Below are positions 16,832 through 25,807 of a stretch of DNA of 34,925 nt, one piece after another. The translations under genes were made by a program, and so were the position numbers. Every line of letters begins with the position of its first letter. Position 1 is the first letter of the stretch. The stretch comes from Bacteroidota bacterium (GTDB taxonomy: Bacteria > Bacteroidota > Bacteroidia > Bacteroidales > FEN-979): assembly GCA_026391355.1 (NCBI GenBank), contig JAPLDH010000067.1, forward strand, positions 1 to 34,925, written 5' to 3'. The notes under the pieces were generated by a model that ran no database searches, was not told the origin of the DNA, and saw only the letters and a list, made by a program, of their open reading frames with translations.

Positions 16832-17565
16832 TGATACGTTGCCTTGCAATCGATGATGAGGTACTTGCTTTGGAACTGCTCGAAGACAATATCAGAAAAG
16901 TGCCATTCCTGGACCTGGTTCAGGCCTGTAAAAGCGGATATGAGGCAATGGAGATCATTCAGCGGGAGAAGATCGATCTGGTGTTTCTTGATATTCAAAT
17001 GCCTGATATTTCCGGGATCCAGTTTTTAAAAAGCCTGAAGAACAAACCACTTGTGATCTTTACCACTGCCTATGAAAAGTATGCCTTGCAGGGATTTGAA
17101 TTGGATGTGATCGATTATCTTCTCAAACCCTTTTCATTTGAACGATTTCTTAAATCCGTGAACAAGGCACAGGAATATATTAACCTTCTTGAGAAACCAG
17201 TCATTCAACCTTCGAAAGAAGAACTCCCTTTTTCAGAGAACTATCTGTTTGTAAAATCCGATTATAAACTTGTGAAGATTGATATTAAAGATATTCTCTA
17301 TGTTGAAGGATTGAAGGACTATATTAAAATATATATTCAGGATTTGGACAGGCCGGTCATTACGCTAAGCAGCATGAAAGCGGTCGAGGAGAAGCTGCCT
17401 GCAGCAGGTTTTATCAGGGTACACCGGTCATTTATTGTTGCCATCAATAAAGTCAGCTTCATACAGCGTAACACTGTTCATATTGGGAATAAGGAAATTC
17501 CGGTTAGTGAACATCACAAGGAGAATCTTTTCAATATCATCCATAAGAATAAAATAATAGATTAA
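16828..17565 (+). CDS. LytTR-family response regulator
   Basis: A 245-residue regulator. The receiver domain (1-120) has Asp9/Asp10, the phosphoacceptor Asp55 in LVFLDIQMPD, Thr80 and Lys100 in LLKPF. The LytTR DNA-binding domain (about 139-240) contains YVEGLKDYIKIY and FIRVHRSFIVAINKV. The ATG at 16828 overlaps the kinase stop by four bases. A second ATG at 16831 is also possible. It probably controls its own operon and the efflux genes behind it. Confidence 0.94.
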   Translation: MMIRCLAIDDEVLALELLEDNIRKVPFLDLVQACKSGYEAMEIIQREKIDLVFLDIQMPDISGIQFLKSLKNKPLVIFTTAYEKYALQGFELDVIDYLLKPFSFERFLKSVNKAQEYINLLEKPVIQPSKEELPFSENYLFVKSDYKLVKIDIKDILYVEGLKDYIKIYIQDLDRPVITLSSMKAVEEKLPAAGFIRVHRSFIVAINKVSFIQRNTVHIGNKEIPVSEHHKENLFNIIHKNKIID

Positions 17566-17566
17566 T

Positions 17567-18889
17567 ATGATCAAAAGAGTTGGAATTTTCTTATTCGCAT
17601 TTTTCTTCATCCAGTTCGTTGAAGGGCAAAAAATTGTCTGGTCATACCAGCAATGTATCGATACGGCGATCAAGCGAAACATTTCTATAAACCAGACAAG
17701 GTTGAGCAATGAAGTCAACAAAGTCAACCTGAAACAATCCAAAGCGCTTCGTATACCTGGAGTAAGCGGCAGTGCGAGTGAAGGAATGAGTTTTGGCCAC
17801 AGTTGGGACCCCATTATGAGCAGCTATGTGGAAAAGACCTATAACTCCACGAGCCTGTCAATTAATGGCAACCTGACCCTCTTTAATGGCTTCCAGAATA
17901 CCCGGACCATCCTTCAGAACAAGCTCCTTGTTGATGCGGGGGAATCAGATATCGATCAGGCCAGGGATGATATAATATTAAATATCACCACAGCATACCT
18001 GGAGGCGCTCCTTGCTTATGAGATTCTGGATGCGGCCATCAGGCAGGAAGAAGCTACCACAACACAGGTGGACCGCACCCGGAAACTGGTCAATGCAGGT
18101 AAGGTGCCTGAGCTTAATCTTCTCCAGATCCAGTCGCAGCTTGCAACGGATAACCTGGCAGTGGTCAATGCCCAGGGCAGCCTTGACATTGCAAGGGTTA
18201 CACTCATGCAATTGATGGAAGTCCCTGTAATTGATAGTTTCGATATCGTAAAACCTGTTATTGCAGAACCATCTCTCGTTACTCTTTCTTCCAATACTGA
18301 CATTTACCAGAAAGCCTTATCTGTTGTACCGGATATCAGAAGTGCGGAAATAAGGAGCAACAGCGCCCTGCTCGGGATTAGGATCAGCGAAGGTGCACGG
18401 TATCCACGGTTGAATATGACCGGAGGGGTGAATTCGAATTACTCTACCCAGAATCCGAAGAATTATTCATTTAGCAGGCAATGGTGGGAAAACCTGGGTC
18501 AGAACCTGGGACTGAGCCTTTCTATTCCCATATATAGCAATCGCCAGATCAGGAGTAACATTGACCGTGCAAAGATCAATTTGCTGAACACCCGGTTGAA
18601 CGAACAAAGTACACGGAATCAGTTGAGGAAAATTATTGAGCAATCCTATACCGATCTGAAGAACTCCTGGAAAAAATTCGAAGCAACAAAGGACCAGTTA
18701 AGGACGGCAGAAGTATCTTACCAGAGTATAGAAAAGAAGTTCAATGTGGGATTGATGACTGCCATCGATTTCCTTGTGGAAAAGAACAATTTTGCACAGG
18801 CACAATCCAACCTGATCCAGTCAAAATATAACTTTATTTTCAAATCAAAAATCCTGGATTTTTATCAGGGTAAACCCATTCAATTTTAA
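17567..18889 (+). CDS. TolC-family outer-membrane efflux protein
   Basis: A 440-residue exported protein. The signal peptide is MIKRVGIFLFAFFFIQFVEG, followed by Gln. Two tandem OEP-type halves follow, each with long helices (for example around residues 120-200 and 340-430), and membrane strand regions such as SLSINGNLTLFNGF and LGLSLSIPIYSNRQI. This is the architecture of the trimeric TolC channel that links periplasm to outside. The gene starts one base after the LytTR stop and 17 bp before the adaptor gene, so the whole tripartite pump is in one transcript. Confidence 0.92.
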   Translation: MIKRVGIFLFAFFFIQFVEGQKIVWSYQQCIDTAIKRNISINQTRLSNEVNKVNLKQSKALRIPGVSGSASEGMSFGHSWDPIMSSYVEKTYNSTSLSINGNLTLFNGFQNTRTILQNKLLVDAGESDIDQARDDIILNITTAYLEALLAYEILDAAIRQEEATTTQVDRTRKLVNAGKVPELNLLQIQSQLATDNLAVVNAQGSLDIARVTLMQLMEVPVIDSFDIVKPVIAEPSLVTLSSNTDIYQKALSVVPDIRSAEIRSNSALLGIRISEGARYPRLNMTGGVNSNYSTQNPKNYSFSRQWWENLGQNLGLSLSIPIYSNRQIRSNIDRAKINLLNTRLNEQSTRNQLRKIIEQSYTDLKNSWKKFEATKDQLRTAEVSYQSIEKKFNVGLMTAIDFLVEKNNFAQAQSNLIQSKYNFIFKSKILDFYQGKPIQF

Positions 18890-18906
18890 TTTCAAATATT
18901 AATGTG

Positions 18907-20304
18907 ATGAAAAAAACTATTTTTATTATTGCTATCGTAGTAATTGCCGCAGGTGTGGGAGCGTATTTCCTTTTTGTAAAGAAAGCGGATGCAAAAATTG
19001 AGTGGCGTACTGCTAAAGTTGAAAGAGGAGATCTGGATATTATTGTAACAGCAACAGGATCATTAAGCGCTGATACCACAGTACAGGTAGGTACACAGGT
19101 TTCTGGTACGATCTCCAAGATTTTTGTGGATTTTAATTCGGTCGTCAGAAAAGGACAGGTGATTGCTATTATCGATACAACTTTCCTGGCGGCAGCGGTG
19201 GTTGATGCCCAAGCCAATCTTTTCAGTACCAGTGTAAGGGTAGATCTTACCAGGCGCACTTTTGAGCGTACCAAGGAACTTTTCGAGCAGAAGGTAATGG
19301 CACAGGCTGATTACGACCAGGCCTATTCGGATTATCAAATGGCAATTGCCAGTTCAAAATCCTCAAAAGCATCCCTCGACCGGTCAAAAATAAATCTCAA
19401 ATATGCAACGATTCTTGCTCCGGTTTCCGGTGTTGTTGTATCCCGTGCAGTGGATGTTGGCCAGACCGTTGCTGCAAGTTTCAGCACACCAACATTATTC
19501 TCTATTGCCAATGACCTTACGAAGATGCAGGTGTTGGCTAGTATTGATGAGGCTGATATAGGCAAGATAAAAAACGGACAGGAAGTTACATTTACCGTGG
19601 ATGCATACGAAAATCAGACTTTTACCGGGCGTGTAAGCCAGATACGACTTCAGCCAACCGTATCGCAGAATGTGGTAAACTATACGGTGATCATTGGTGT
19701 TCCGAACCCTGATCTCAAACTGTTACCGGGTATGACAGCCAATATCACGGTTCATGTCCAGGAAGCAAAGGATATCCTGAAGGTTCCTGCAAGTGCATTG
19801 CGGTTCAACCCATCCCCGGAAATAATTCAGAATATGATGAAAATATGGCCAGATTCCATCAAACAAAGAATGGCAAGATTTATGGCACGTGGAAACAAGC
19901 AGGGAGACCAGGCAGCAACGAACAAGCCGTCAACTGCTCCGGGTGCAACCAGTTCTGGTGGACAGCCTGGTTCAGTCCGGCAAGGAGGATTTTCCGGGAA
20001 CAGTGGCCTTTCCGCCCAGGGTGGATCCGACAGATCAAGATTAACAGGAGACCAGCAGCATGGAACATGGACCAGGAAAAACATGGGATTTATCTGGGTC
20101 AAAACAGGTGAAATGCTCATTCCCCAAAGAGTAATGCTTGGTCTTACCGATGGCAGTTTTACGGAAGTTTCAGGAAAGATCGCAGAAGGTGATGAAATAG
20201 TCACCGGGATCGTTAACCAACAGGGTACAACTACAACACAAACTCAGCAGAGCCCGTTCATGCCGCAAATGGGTCGTCCTACAAGCGGCAGGGGAGGAAG
20301 GTAA
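18907..20304 (+). CDS. macA: MacA-like periplasmic adaptor (HlyD/RND-MFP family)
   Basis: A 465-residue membrane-fusion protein. It has one N-terminal membrane anchor (IFIIAIVVIAAGVGAYFLFV), a lipoyl-like half motif (GTQVSGTISKIFVDFNSVVRKGQ), a coiled-coil hairpin, the second lipoyl half (LAPVSGVVVSRAVDVGQTV) and a beta-barrel domain (VLASIDEADIGKIKNGQ). In the C-terminal third, about residues 320-385 form a Gly/Ser/Gln/Asn-rich low-complexity insert. It is followed by a final ordered segment and a second Gln/Thr-rich tail. I start at the ATG at 18907; an in-frame GTG lies directly before it. It joins the TolC-family protein to the ABC transporter encoded next. Confidence 0.92.
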   Translation: MKKTIFIIAIVVIAAGVGAYFLFVKKADAKIEWRTAKVERGDLDIIVTATGSLSADTTVQVGTQVSGTISKIFVDFNSVVRKGQVIAIIDTTFLAAAVVDAQANLFSTSVRVDLTRRTFERTKELFEQKVMAQADYDQAYSDYQMAIASSKSSKASLDRSKINLKYATILAPVSGVVVSRAVDVGQTVAASFSTPTLFSIANDLTKMQVLASIDEADIGKIKNGQEVTFTVDAYENQTFTGRVSQIRLQPTVSQNVVNYTVIIGVPNPDLKLLPGMTANITVHVQEAKDILKVPASALRFNPSPEIIQNMMKIWPDSIKQRMARFMARGNKQGDQAATNKPSTAPGATSSGGQPGSVRQGGFSGNSGLSAQGGSDRSRLTGDQQHGTWTRKNMGFIWVKTGEMLIPQRVMLGLTDGSFTEVSGKIAEGDEIVTGIVNQQGTTTTQTQQSPFMPQMGRPTSGRGGR

Positions 20305-20305
20305 G

Positions 20306-21061
20306 ATGAGCGAGTTAATAATTTCTATAAAAAACCTGGTAAAGATCTATAAAATGGGAGATATGGAGGTGAATGCCCTTCGGGGAGTGAGCCTCGATAT
20401 ACACAACGACGATTTTGTGGCCATCATGGGGAAAAGTGGTTCAGGAAAATCAACCTTTATGAATATTGTCGGATGTCTCGATGTCCCCACAAAAGGGGAA
20501 TATTTTCTGGATGGGATCGATATTAAGAAATTGGGTAAGGATCAGTTGGCAAAATTGAGAAATAGTAAGATTGGTTTTGTCTTTCAAATGTTTAACTTGT
20601 TATCAAGGACATCAGCGCTTGAAAACGTTGAATTACCCCTGATGTATAACCACAAGGTTACTTCACACCAGATGCATGAAAAAGCCATGCATGCACTTGA
20701 ATCTGTCGGGTTGGCTGATCGGGCCCATCATATGCCCAATCAGCTTTCCGGCGGTGAGCAACAACGTGTGGCCATTGCCAGGGCCCTTGTCAATGATCCT
20801 GTCGTCATCCTTGCTGATGAACCTACAGGGAATTTAGATACCCGTACAAGCGTGGAGGTGATGGAGATCTTCCAGAACCTGAACCAGAATGGAATTACAA
20901 TTGTGATCGTAACACATGAACCTGATATCGCTGCCTTTACAAAAGTAAATGTGATATTCAAGGATGGCAGGATACAGAAAGTCGTTTCCGTGGAAAATCA
21001 AAAACTGGCCAGGGAGGAACTTAACCATTTACCGGTTATTGCAGAGGAGGATGCATTATGA
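20306..21061 (+). CDS. MacB/LolD-type ABC transporter ATPase
   Basis: A 251-residue nucleotide-binding subunit. The Walker A motif is GKSGSGKST (42-50), the Q loop lies in [10 protein letters not shown], the signature is [15 protein letters not shown] (147-161), Walker B is [13 protein letters not shown] (166-178) and the switch His lies in VIVTHEP. The sequence belongs to the MacB/LolD/FtsE branch. In the classical MacB the ATPase and permease are fused; here they are separate genes, as is common in Bacteroidota. It starts one base after the adaptor stop and overlaps the permease gene by four bases. Confidence 0.94.
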   Translation: MSELIISIKNLVKIYKMGDMEVNALRGVSLDIHNDDFVAIMGKSGSGKSTFMNIVGCLDVPTKGEYFLDGIDIKKLGKDQLAKLRNSKIGFVFQMFNLLSRTSALENVELPLMYNHKVTSHQMHEKAMHALESVGLADRAHHMPNQLSGGEQQRVAIARALVNDPVVILADEPTGNLDTRTSVEVMEIFQNLNQNGITIVIVTHEPDIAAFTKVNVIFKDGRIQKVVSVENQKLAREELNHLPVIAEEDAL

Positions 21062-22278
21062 AACTATTGAATCAACTTAAGGCAGCGTTGCGTTCGCTTG
21101 CTAAAAATAAAATGCGCACCTTTCTCACCATGCTGGGGATCATTATCGGAGTCGCTTCCGTCATTGCGATGCTGGCTATTGGCCAGGGCTCACGGGAGAG
21201 TATCCAGGCACAGATCTCCAGTTTGGGGACAAACCTGCTGACAATCTACCCTTCGGCCAGCAATATGGGCGGGGTCAGAATGGAAGCCGGTTCATCAGTC
21301 CATTTGACCCTTGATGATTATAAGGCAATACCTGATCGTTGTCCGGCAGTGATGTATTCAACACCCCTGGTTCGTACCAGCGGACAACTCGTTGCCGGTG
21401 GCCAGAACTGGCGCACATCTGTATATGGCGTTTATCCCGATTATTTTCTCATCCGTTCCCTGACAGCCCAGAGCGGTTCTGTCTGGTCAATGAATGAGGA
21501 TAAAAGCGCCGTTAAAATTTGCATTGTAGGGCAAACAGTATCAAAGAATTTATTTGGAGAAGGGGCAGACCCAGTAGGCAAGACAATGAGAATCAATAAA
21601 GTGCCATTTAAGATTGTCGGATTGCTTTCTCCAAAGGGACAGAATGCCTGGGGGCAGGATCAGGATGATGTTGTGATCGCTCCTTTTACAACCGTTCAGG
21701 AGAGGATGATGACCATAGCGTATATCAACAGTATCATGGTTTCGGCAAAAACAGAGAAGATGATTCCCGAAGCCACCGAGGAGATCACAACCGTTCTCAA
21801 AGAAAGGCATCATTTGGGACAATCCGAAGATGCAGACTTTACGATCCGTTCACAATCAGATATCTCCAGCGCCGCAACCGCCACCTCACAGGTACTGACC
21901 ATCCTATTGGCCAGTATTGCCAGCATCTCTCTTCTGGTGGGTGGAATCGGGATTATGAACATCATGCTCGTTTCCGTTACTGAACGTACCCGCGAGATCG
22001 GCATTCGCATGAGTGTCGGAGCCAGGGGACGTGACGTCCTCCTGCAATTTCTGATCGAAGCCGTGATGATCAGCCTTATCGGGGGCGCCATTGGAGTTGG
22101 CCTGGGAATCCTGACATCAAAAATCATAACCAATGTAATGAGCTGGCCGGTAACAATCAGCGTTCAGTCAATCCTGCTCTCGTTTCTTTTTTCGACGGCA
22201 ATCGGAATATTTTTTGGCTGGTACCCGGCAAGGAAAGCAGCAAGCCTCAATCCGATCGATGCATTGAGGTACGAGTAA
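21058..22278 (+). CDS. macB: MacB-type ABC transporter permease
   Basis: A 406-residue permease. The first membrane helix with the typical MRTFLTMLGIIIGVASVIAM is near residues 17-40. A large periplasmic MacB_PCD domain (about 45-270) follows. Three C-terminal helices make up the FtsX domain, with the conserved VTERTREIGIRMSVGAR and the end GWYPARKAASLNPIDALRYE. It uses ATP-driven conformational change to push substrate from the periplasm through the TolC channel. The substrate is unknown; macrolides, siderophores, lipids and peptides are known for relatives. Downstream, GAAATGA (22296-22302) and TCATTTC (22311-22317) could form a weak hairpin at the boundary with the convergent gene. Confidence 0.94.
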   Translation: MKLLNQLKAALRSLAKNKMRTFLTMLGIIIGVASVIAMLAIGQGSRESIQAQISSLGTNLLTIYPSASNMGGVRMEAGSSVHLTLDDYKAIPDRCPAVMYSTPLVRTSGQLVAGGQNWRTSVYGVYPDYFLIRSLTAQSGSVWSMNEDKSAVKICIVGQTVSKNLFGEGADPVGKTMRINKVPFKIVGLLSPKGQNAWGQDQDDVVIAPFTTVQERMMTIAYINSIMVSAKTEKMIPEATEEITTVLKERHHLGQSEDADFTIRSQSDISSAATATSQVLTILLASIASISLLVGGIGIMNIMLVSVTERTREIGIRMSVGARGRDVLLQFLIEAVMISLIGGAIGVGLGILTSKIITNVMSWPVTISVQSILLSFLFSTAIGIFFGWYPARKAASLNPIDALRYE

Positions 22279-22310
22279 ATGGATTCGTAGCTATTGAAAT
22301 GAAAAAGAAA

Positions 22311-25300
22311 TCATTTCGCCCCTGACCGCAGAAAAACCCAACCTTTGAATGTTGGTCCGTTTTTTATCTGTACCATGTAAAAATAGGTACCATCAGGTAA
22401 AATATCCCCGTTGATATTTGTTCCTTTCCAGACTATATCAGTATTGTTGTAATTTTCGAAGACATTAACAATGGCGCCCCAACGATTAAAAAGTTCTACT
22501 TTGTTTTCAGGGAATAATTCTATGCAATCTATTTCCCATTTATCATTTACGCCATCCCCATTCGGTGTTATCACGTTATGGATCACGATGCAATCTTCGT
22601 TTCCTTCTTCCTTGCCGACTTTTACCCGGGTATGATCAGATGCTTCACATCCCGTGACATTATCAATGACAGTAATGAAGAAAACAGTATCTTTTACGAG
22701 ATTTACGGTTTGTGGTTTCTGAACAGAATTATCAACTAAAAGTGAAGCGGGATTCCATACATATTGAAAACTACCTGAACCCGCTGATGTTTCACACGTC
22801 AATGTGGTTGAACTACCATATTTTATTGACTGATCCATACCTGCTATTACCTCTGGAACCGGATAAATAAAAATTTTCATATTACACGACACCGATGAAT
22901 CATGACATGCAGAAATCCCGGAGGCATTCAGCTTCAGTTGAACTGCACCAAGTTCATCCGGGGCAGGGATGTAAGTAGGATTCAGGGTTCCTGTATCTTT
23001 AAGTTCTCCCCGTCCATTGTCTTCCCAGGTAAAACCCGATGAATGATCGATCCCGGCTCCATGGATCGTAAATGACATTCCCTGACAGATATTGCCATCG
23101 GGACCAGGCGACGCTTCAGGTACTTGCTCAAGGGTTAAAATCATTGTGTCTGAAGCCGTATCACATGGAGGAGTTGAATAAGCAAGGAGGGTGAGGACAA
23201 TATAGCCGGAAGTAACATCCGACGCAAGTGGGATATAAATGGCATGGATGCTTGCCGGATCATCGAATGTCCCGCTTCCGGAAGTAGTCCAGAGCAGCGA
23301 TGAATAATTATTAGCACTCGATCCAGAGATGACGACCGGCAGCATCCCGCATGATGTTTGGTCTTCACCTGCGTTGACCGTCGCTTTTCGAAGAATATTC
23401 AGATTCATCCTCGAAGTATCATTCCTGCAAGGTGCATTTCCGGTGACAATCAGCGTCAGCACGACCGTTCCTGTATCCGATGGGCCGGGTGTGTAAGCAG
23501 GTGTTAAGGTCGTACTATCCGCCAGCGTGCCTGTTCCGTTGGAAAACCAATGAATACTACTGTAATTTGTTGCGGAGGCCTGGGAAACAGTGACCGTCAT
23601 GCCTGCACAGGTTACCTGGTCAGGGCCGGCGTCAGCTATCGCACGGTGGTTGACCATGACCTGGAAAGGTGGTGAGGTTGATCCATTCCCGCAAAGGTCG
23701 TTGCCAGACACGGTAATGATCCCGGAAACTGCATCGTCAGCGACATCAACGACAATAGAATTGCTTCCGTTCCCCGATAGCACAAAGAATCCTGAAGGAA
23801 GGGTCCAAAAATATCCGGATGCATTGTTTATCGGGGGAACCGAATAGATCAGACCATTTGTTCCGGAACATAGCTGTGAAGGTCCCACAATAGTCCCTGC
23901 AGGATCCGGTAACGGATTTACAGTAACGTTGAAGTAAGCAGGTGATCCGGCTCTGCAACCGTTTTGATTTGCATAGATCACATTGACACTTTGCTGTCCG
24001 GGAACGTTCCAGGTCACAGTGATGGAGTTTGTTCCAAAACCGCCGGTAGTTATGCCGCCTGGAGAGATGTTCCATGTATAGGTATTCATACCTGGTTCGG
24101 TCGTATAAATGTTATCTGCTGAAAAGAGGCAAGATGATGACTGCCCTTCAATCGTAGGTACAGGCAGCGGTTGAACCGTAACAATAAGTTGTGTCGGGTT
24201 CAATGCAGTACATCCATCTGCGTCGGTATAATTGACAGTGACAATCTGTATTCCCAGGGTATTCCAGCGCACCCTGACGTAGTTGTCTGATGAAGTTCCT
24301 CCGGCAAGGATGGAGCCTCCCGGCGAAACATACCAGAGGTAATTTGATATGCCTGCCTGTGTGAGATAAATATTCCAGGCAGAATCAATACAAGGAAATA
24401 CCGGACCTGTTAAGGCCGGAACGGGAAGTGGAAGAACGTTAACACTGTCAATGGCTGGATTTGCACCGGTGCAACCGTTATTATCGGTATAATTCACAGT
24501 TACGGTCTGTATTCCGGGATTATTCCATGTTATGGTGACAGAATCGCTGGCCGATGTCCCTCCGGCGGTAATTGTACCACCTGAAGAAACCGTCCAGATG
24601 TAATTATTCATTCCCGGTTGGGTTAAATAATTATTCCCGGCAGAATTTACACAAACCAATGATGTTCCTGTTATTGATGGGTTGGGCAAGGGCATTACAG
24701 TAACATTAAAAAGAGTTGGGAAAGGAGAACTGCAGCCACCGGTATTGGTATAACTGACACCTACTGTTTGCAAGCCTGTTGTGTTCCATGTCACGGTAAC
24801 CGTATTGCTTGTCGATGTTCCGCCTGAAGTTATTGTTCCACCCTGAGAAACGGTCCATTGGTAATTCAACATTCCAGCCTGGGTAGTATAAACATTTCCG
24901 GACGAATTAACACAAGCTTGTGAGGGTCCTGAGATGGATGCACTGCTGAAACTTCCCTTTTCAAGGAATACACCTGAATCCAAAATATGATCCTTGGCAT
25001 CTGCAATAGCAATCTTGATATGATAGGTCGAACAGGGCTGTACCTTATGCCATGCAGTAAAAACATAAGTCATTGCATTATACTGATAATATAAGCCGCT
25101 ATTTGAAGGAGAATTATTACACATGGAGGAGGGTCCGCAAATCAGGGGTGCATTGCACCAGCGAGACGATGGATCGCTGCAGATATTATCTATCGTTACA
25201 TAACCGGATGAATCAGGCATCAATGCGATATCCGTGCTGTAATTTGAGAATGTACCGTTAATGCCGGGCCCACTGAGAAAAAACCCAAAGGGATCATTAT

Positions 25301-25781
25301 ACTGGTAACACCATGCAAACAACTCTTCCGAGCCAAATACATACTTAAACCGGATTGTATCCGAAAGCGGAATGAAATCAAATTCAAGAACACATTTATC
25401 ATATGTTATTACTCCGGCCAGGATAGTTAGATCAGGATCACCGGGACTGGCTACATCCAACCCAGCAGAACAACCGTTATTCGGACCAATCGCGATATCC
25501 GCTTTTCCACATGTCATTACCATCCCTGAATCTATACCCATTTGAGTTAAGGCACTACCGGTGGCAACAAATGAACCAAGCAGGTCTGATGTGATTATTG
25601 AAGAAGAGCCGTTGAATGTGGCATTGGTAACAGTCACTCCTGGTCCTAAAAGCCAATCCTGGATCAATTGTGCCGGTGTGAATCCCAGGGATGAACCATT
25701 GGTTATCGATAATTGTCCAAAACTTCCATCACAAATCAAAAGGAAAAAAAGCAAAAAAACGCAGGGGAAGAACCTTTTCAC
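22311..25781 (-). CDS. large T9SS type B cargo with choice-of-anchor L and PKD/Ig-like repeats
   Basis: A 1156-residue secreted protein. The signal peptide covers about residues 1-22. A choice-of-anchor-L type domain follows (about 25-280, with YVFGSEELFAWCYQYNDPFGFFLSGPG spread over 147-173). Next are five PKD-like repeats of about 85 residues, four of them close copies starting with SGPSQACVNSSGN-type blocks. Then come three Ig-like repeats with DAGPDQ...C starts, one different PKD-like domain (MDQSIKYGSSTTLTC) and a gliding-motility-type C-terminal domain (about 1061-1156, HNVITPNGDGVNDKW...NRWG...LPDGTYFY). That C-terminus is the type B signal for T9SS export. It is the last gene of a four-gene minus-strand cassette. 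Likely role: surface adhesin or glycan contact; ligand unknown. Confidence 0.9.
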   Translation of the reverse strand: MKRFFPCVFLLFFLLICDGSFGQLSITNGSSLGFTPAQLIQDWLLGPGVTVTNATFNGSSSIITSDLLGSFVATGSALTQMGIDSGMVMTCGKADIAIGPNNGCSAGLDVASPGDPDLTILAGVITYDKCVLEFDFIPLSDTIRFKYVFGSEELFAWCYQYNDPFGFFLSGPGINGTFSNYSTDIALMPDSSGYVTIDNICSDPSSRWCNAPLICGPSSMCNNSPSNSGLYYQYNAMTYVFTAWHKVQPCSTYHIKIAIADAKDHILDSGVFLEKGSFSSASISGPSQACVNSSGNVYTTQAGMLNYQWTVSQGGTITSGGTSTSNTVTVTWNTTGLQTVGVSYTNTGGCSSPFPTLFNVTVMPLPNPSITGTSLVCVNSAGNNYLTQPGMNNYIWTVSSGGTITAGGTSASDSVTITWNNPGIQTVTVNYTDNNGCTGANPAIDSVNVLPLPVPALTGPVFPCIDSAWNIYLTQAGISNYLWYVSPGGSILAGGTSSDNYVRVRWNTLGIQIVTVNYTDADGCTALNPTQLIVTVQPLPVPTIEGQSSSCLFSADNIYTTEPGMNTYTWNISPGGITTGGFGTNSITVTWNVPGQQSVNVIYANQNGCRAGSPAYFNVTVNPLPDPAGTIVGPSQLCSGTNGLIYSVPPINNASGYFWTLPSGFFVLSGNGSNSIVVDVADDAVSGIITVSGNDLCGNGSTSPPFQVMVNHRAIADAGPDQVTCAGMTVTVSQASATNYSSIHWFSNGTGTLADSTTLTPAYTPGPSDTGTVVLTLIVTGNAPCRNDTSRMNLNILRKATVNAGEDQTSCGMLPVVISGSSANNYSSLLWTTSGSGTFDDPASIHAIYIPLASDVTSGYIVLTLLAYSTPPCDTASDTMILTLEQVPEASPGPDGNICQGMSFTIHGAGIDHSSGFTWEDNGRGELKDTGTLNPTYIPAPDELGAVQLKLNASGISACHDSSVSCNMKIFIYPVPEVIAGMDQSIKYGSSTTLTCETSAGSGSFQYVWNPASLLVDNSVQKPQTVNLVKDTVFFITVIDNVTGCEASDHTRVKVGKEEGNEDCIVIHNVITPNGDGVNDKWEIDCIELFPENKVELFNRWGAIVNVFENYNNTDIVWKGTNINGDILPDGTYFYMVQIKNGPTFKGWVFLRSGAK

Positions 25782-25807
25782 AATCTACCAGATTGAAATC
25801 AAACCCA

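Noticed and set aside
22311-25781. Direct DNA repeats in the surface-protein gene as a recombination-driven phase switch
   Set aside because: The repeats are similar at protein level but clearly diverged in DNA; no long identical tracts were seen by eye.
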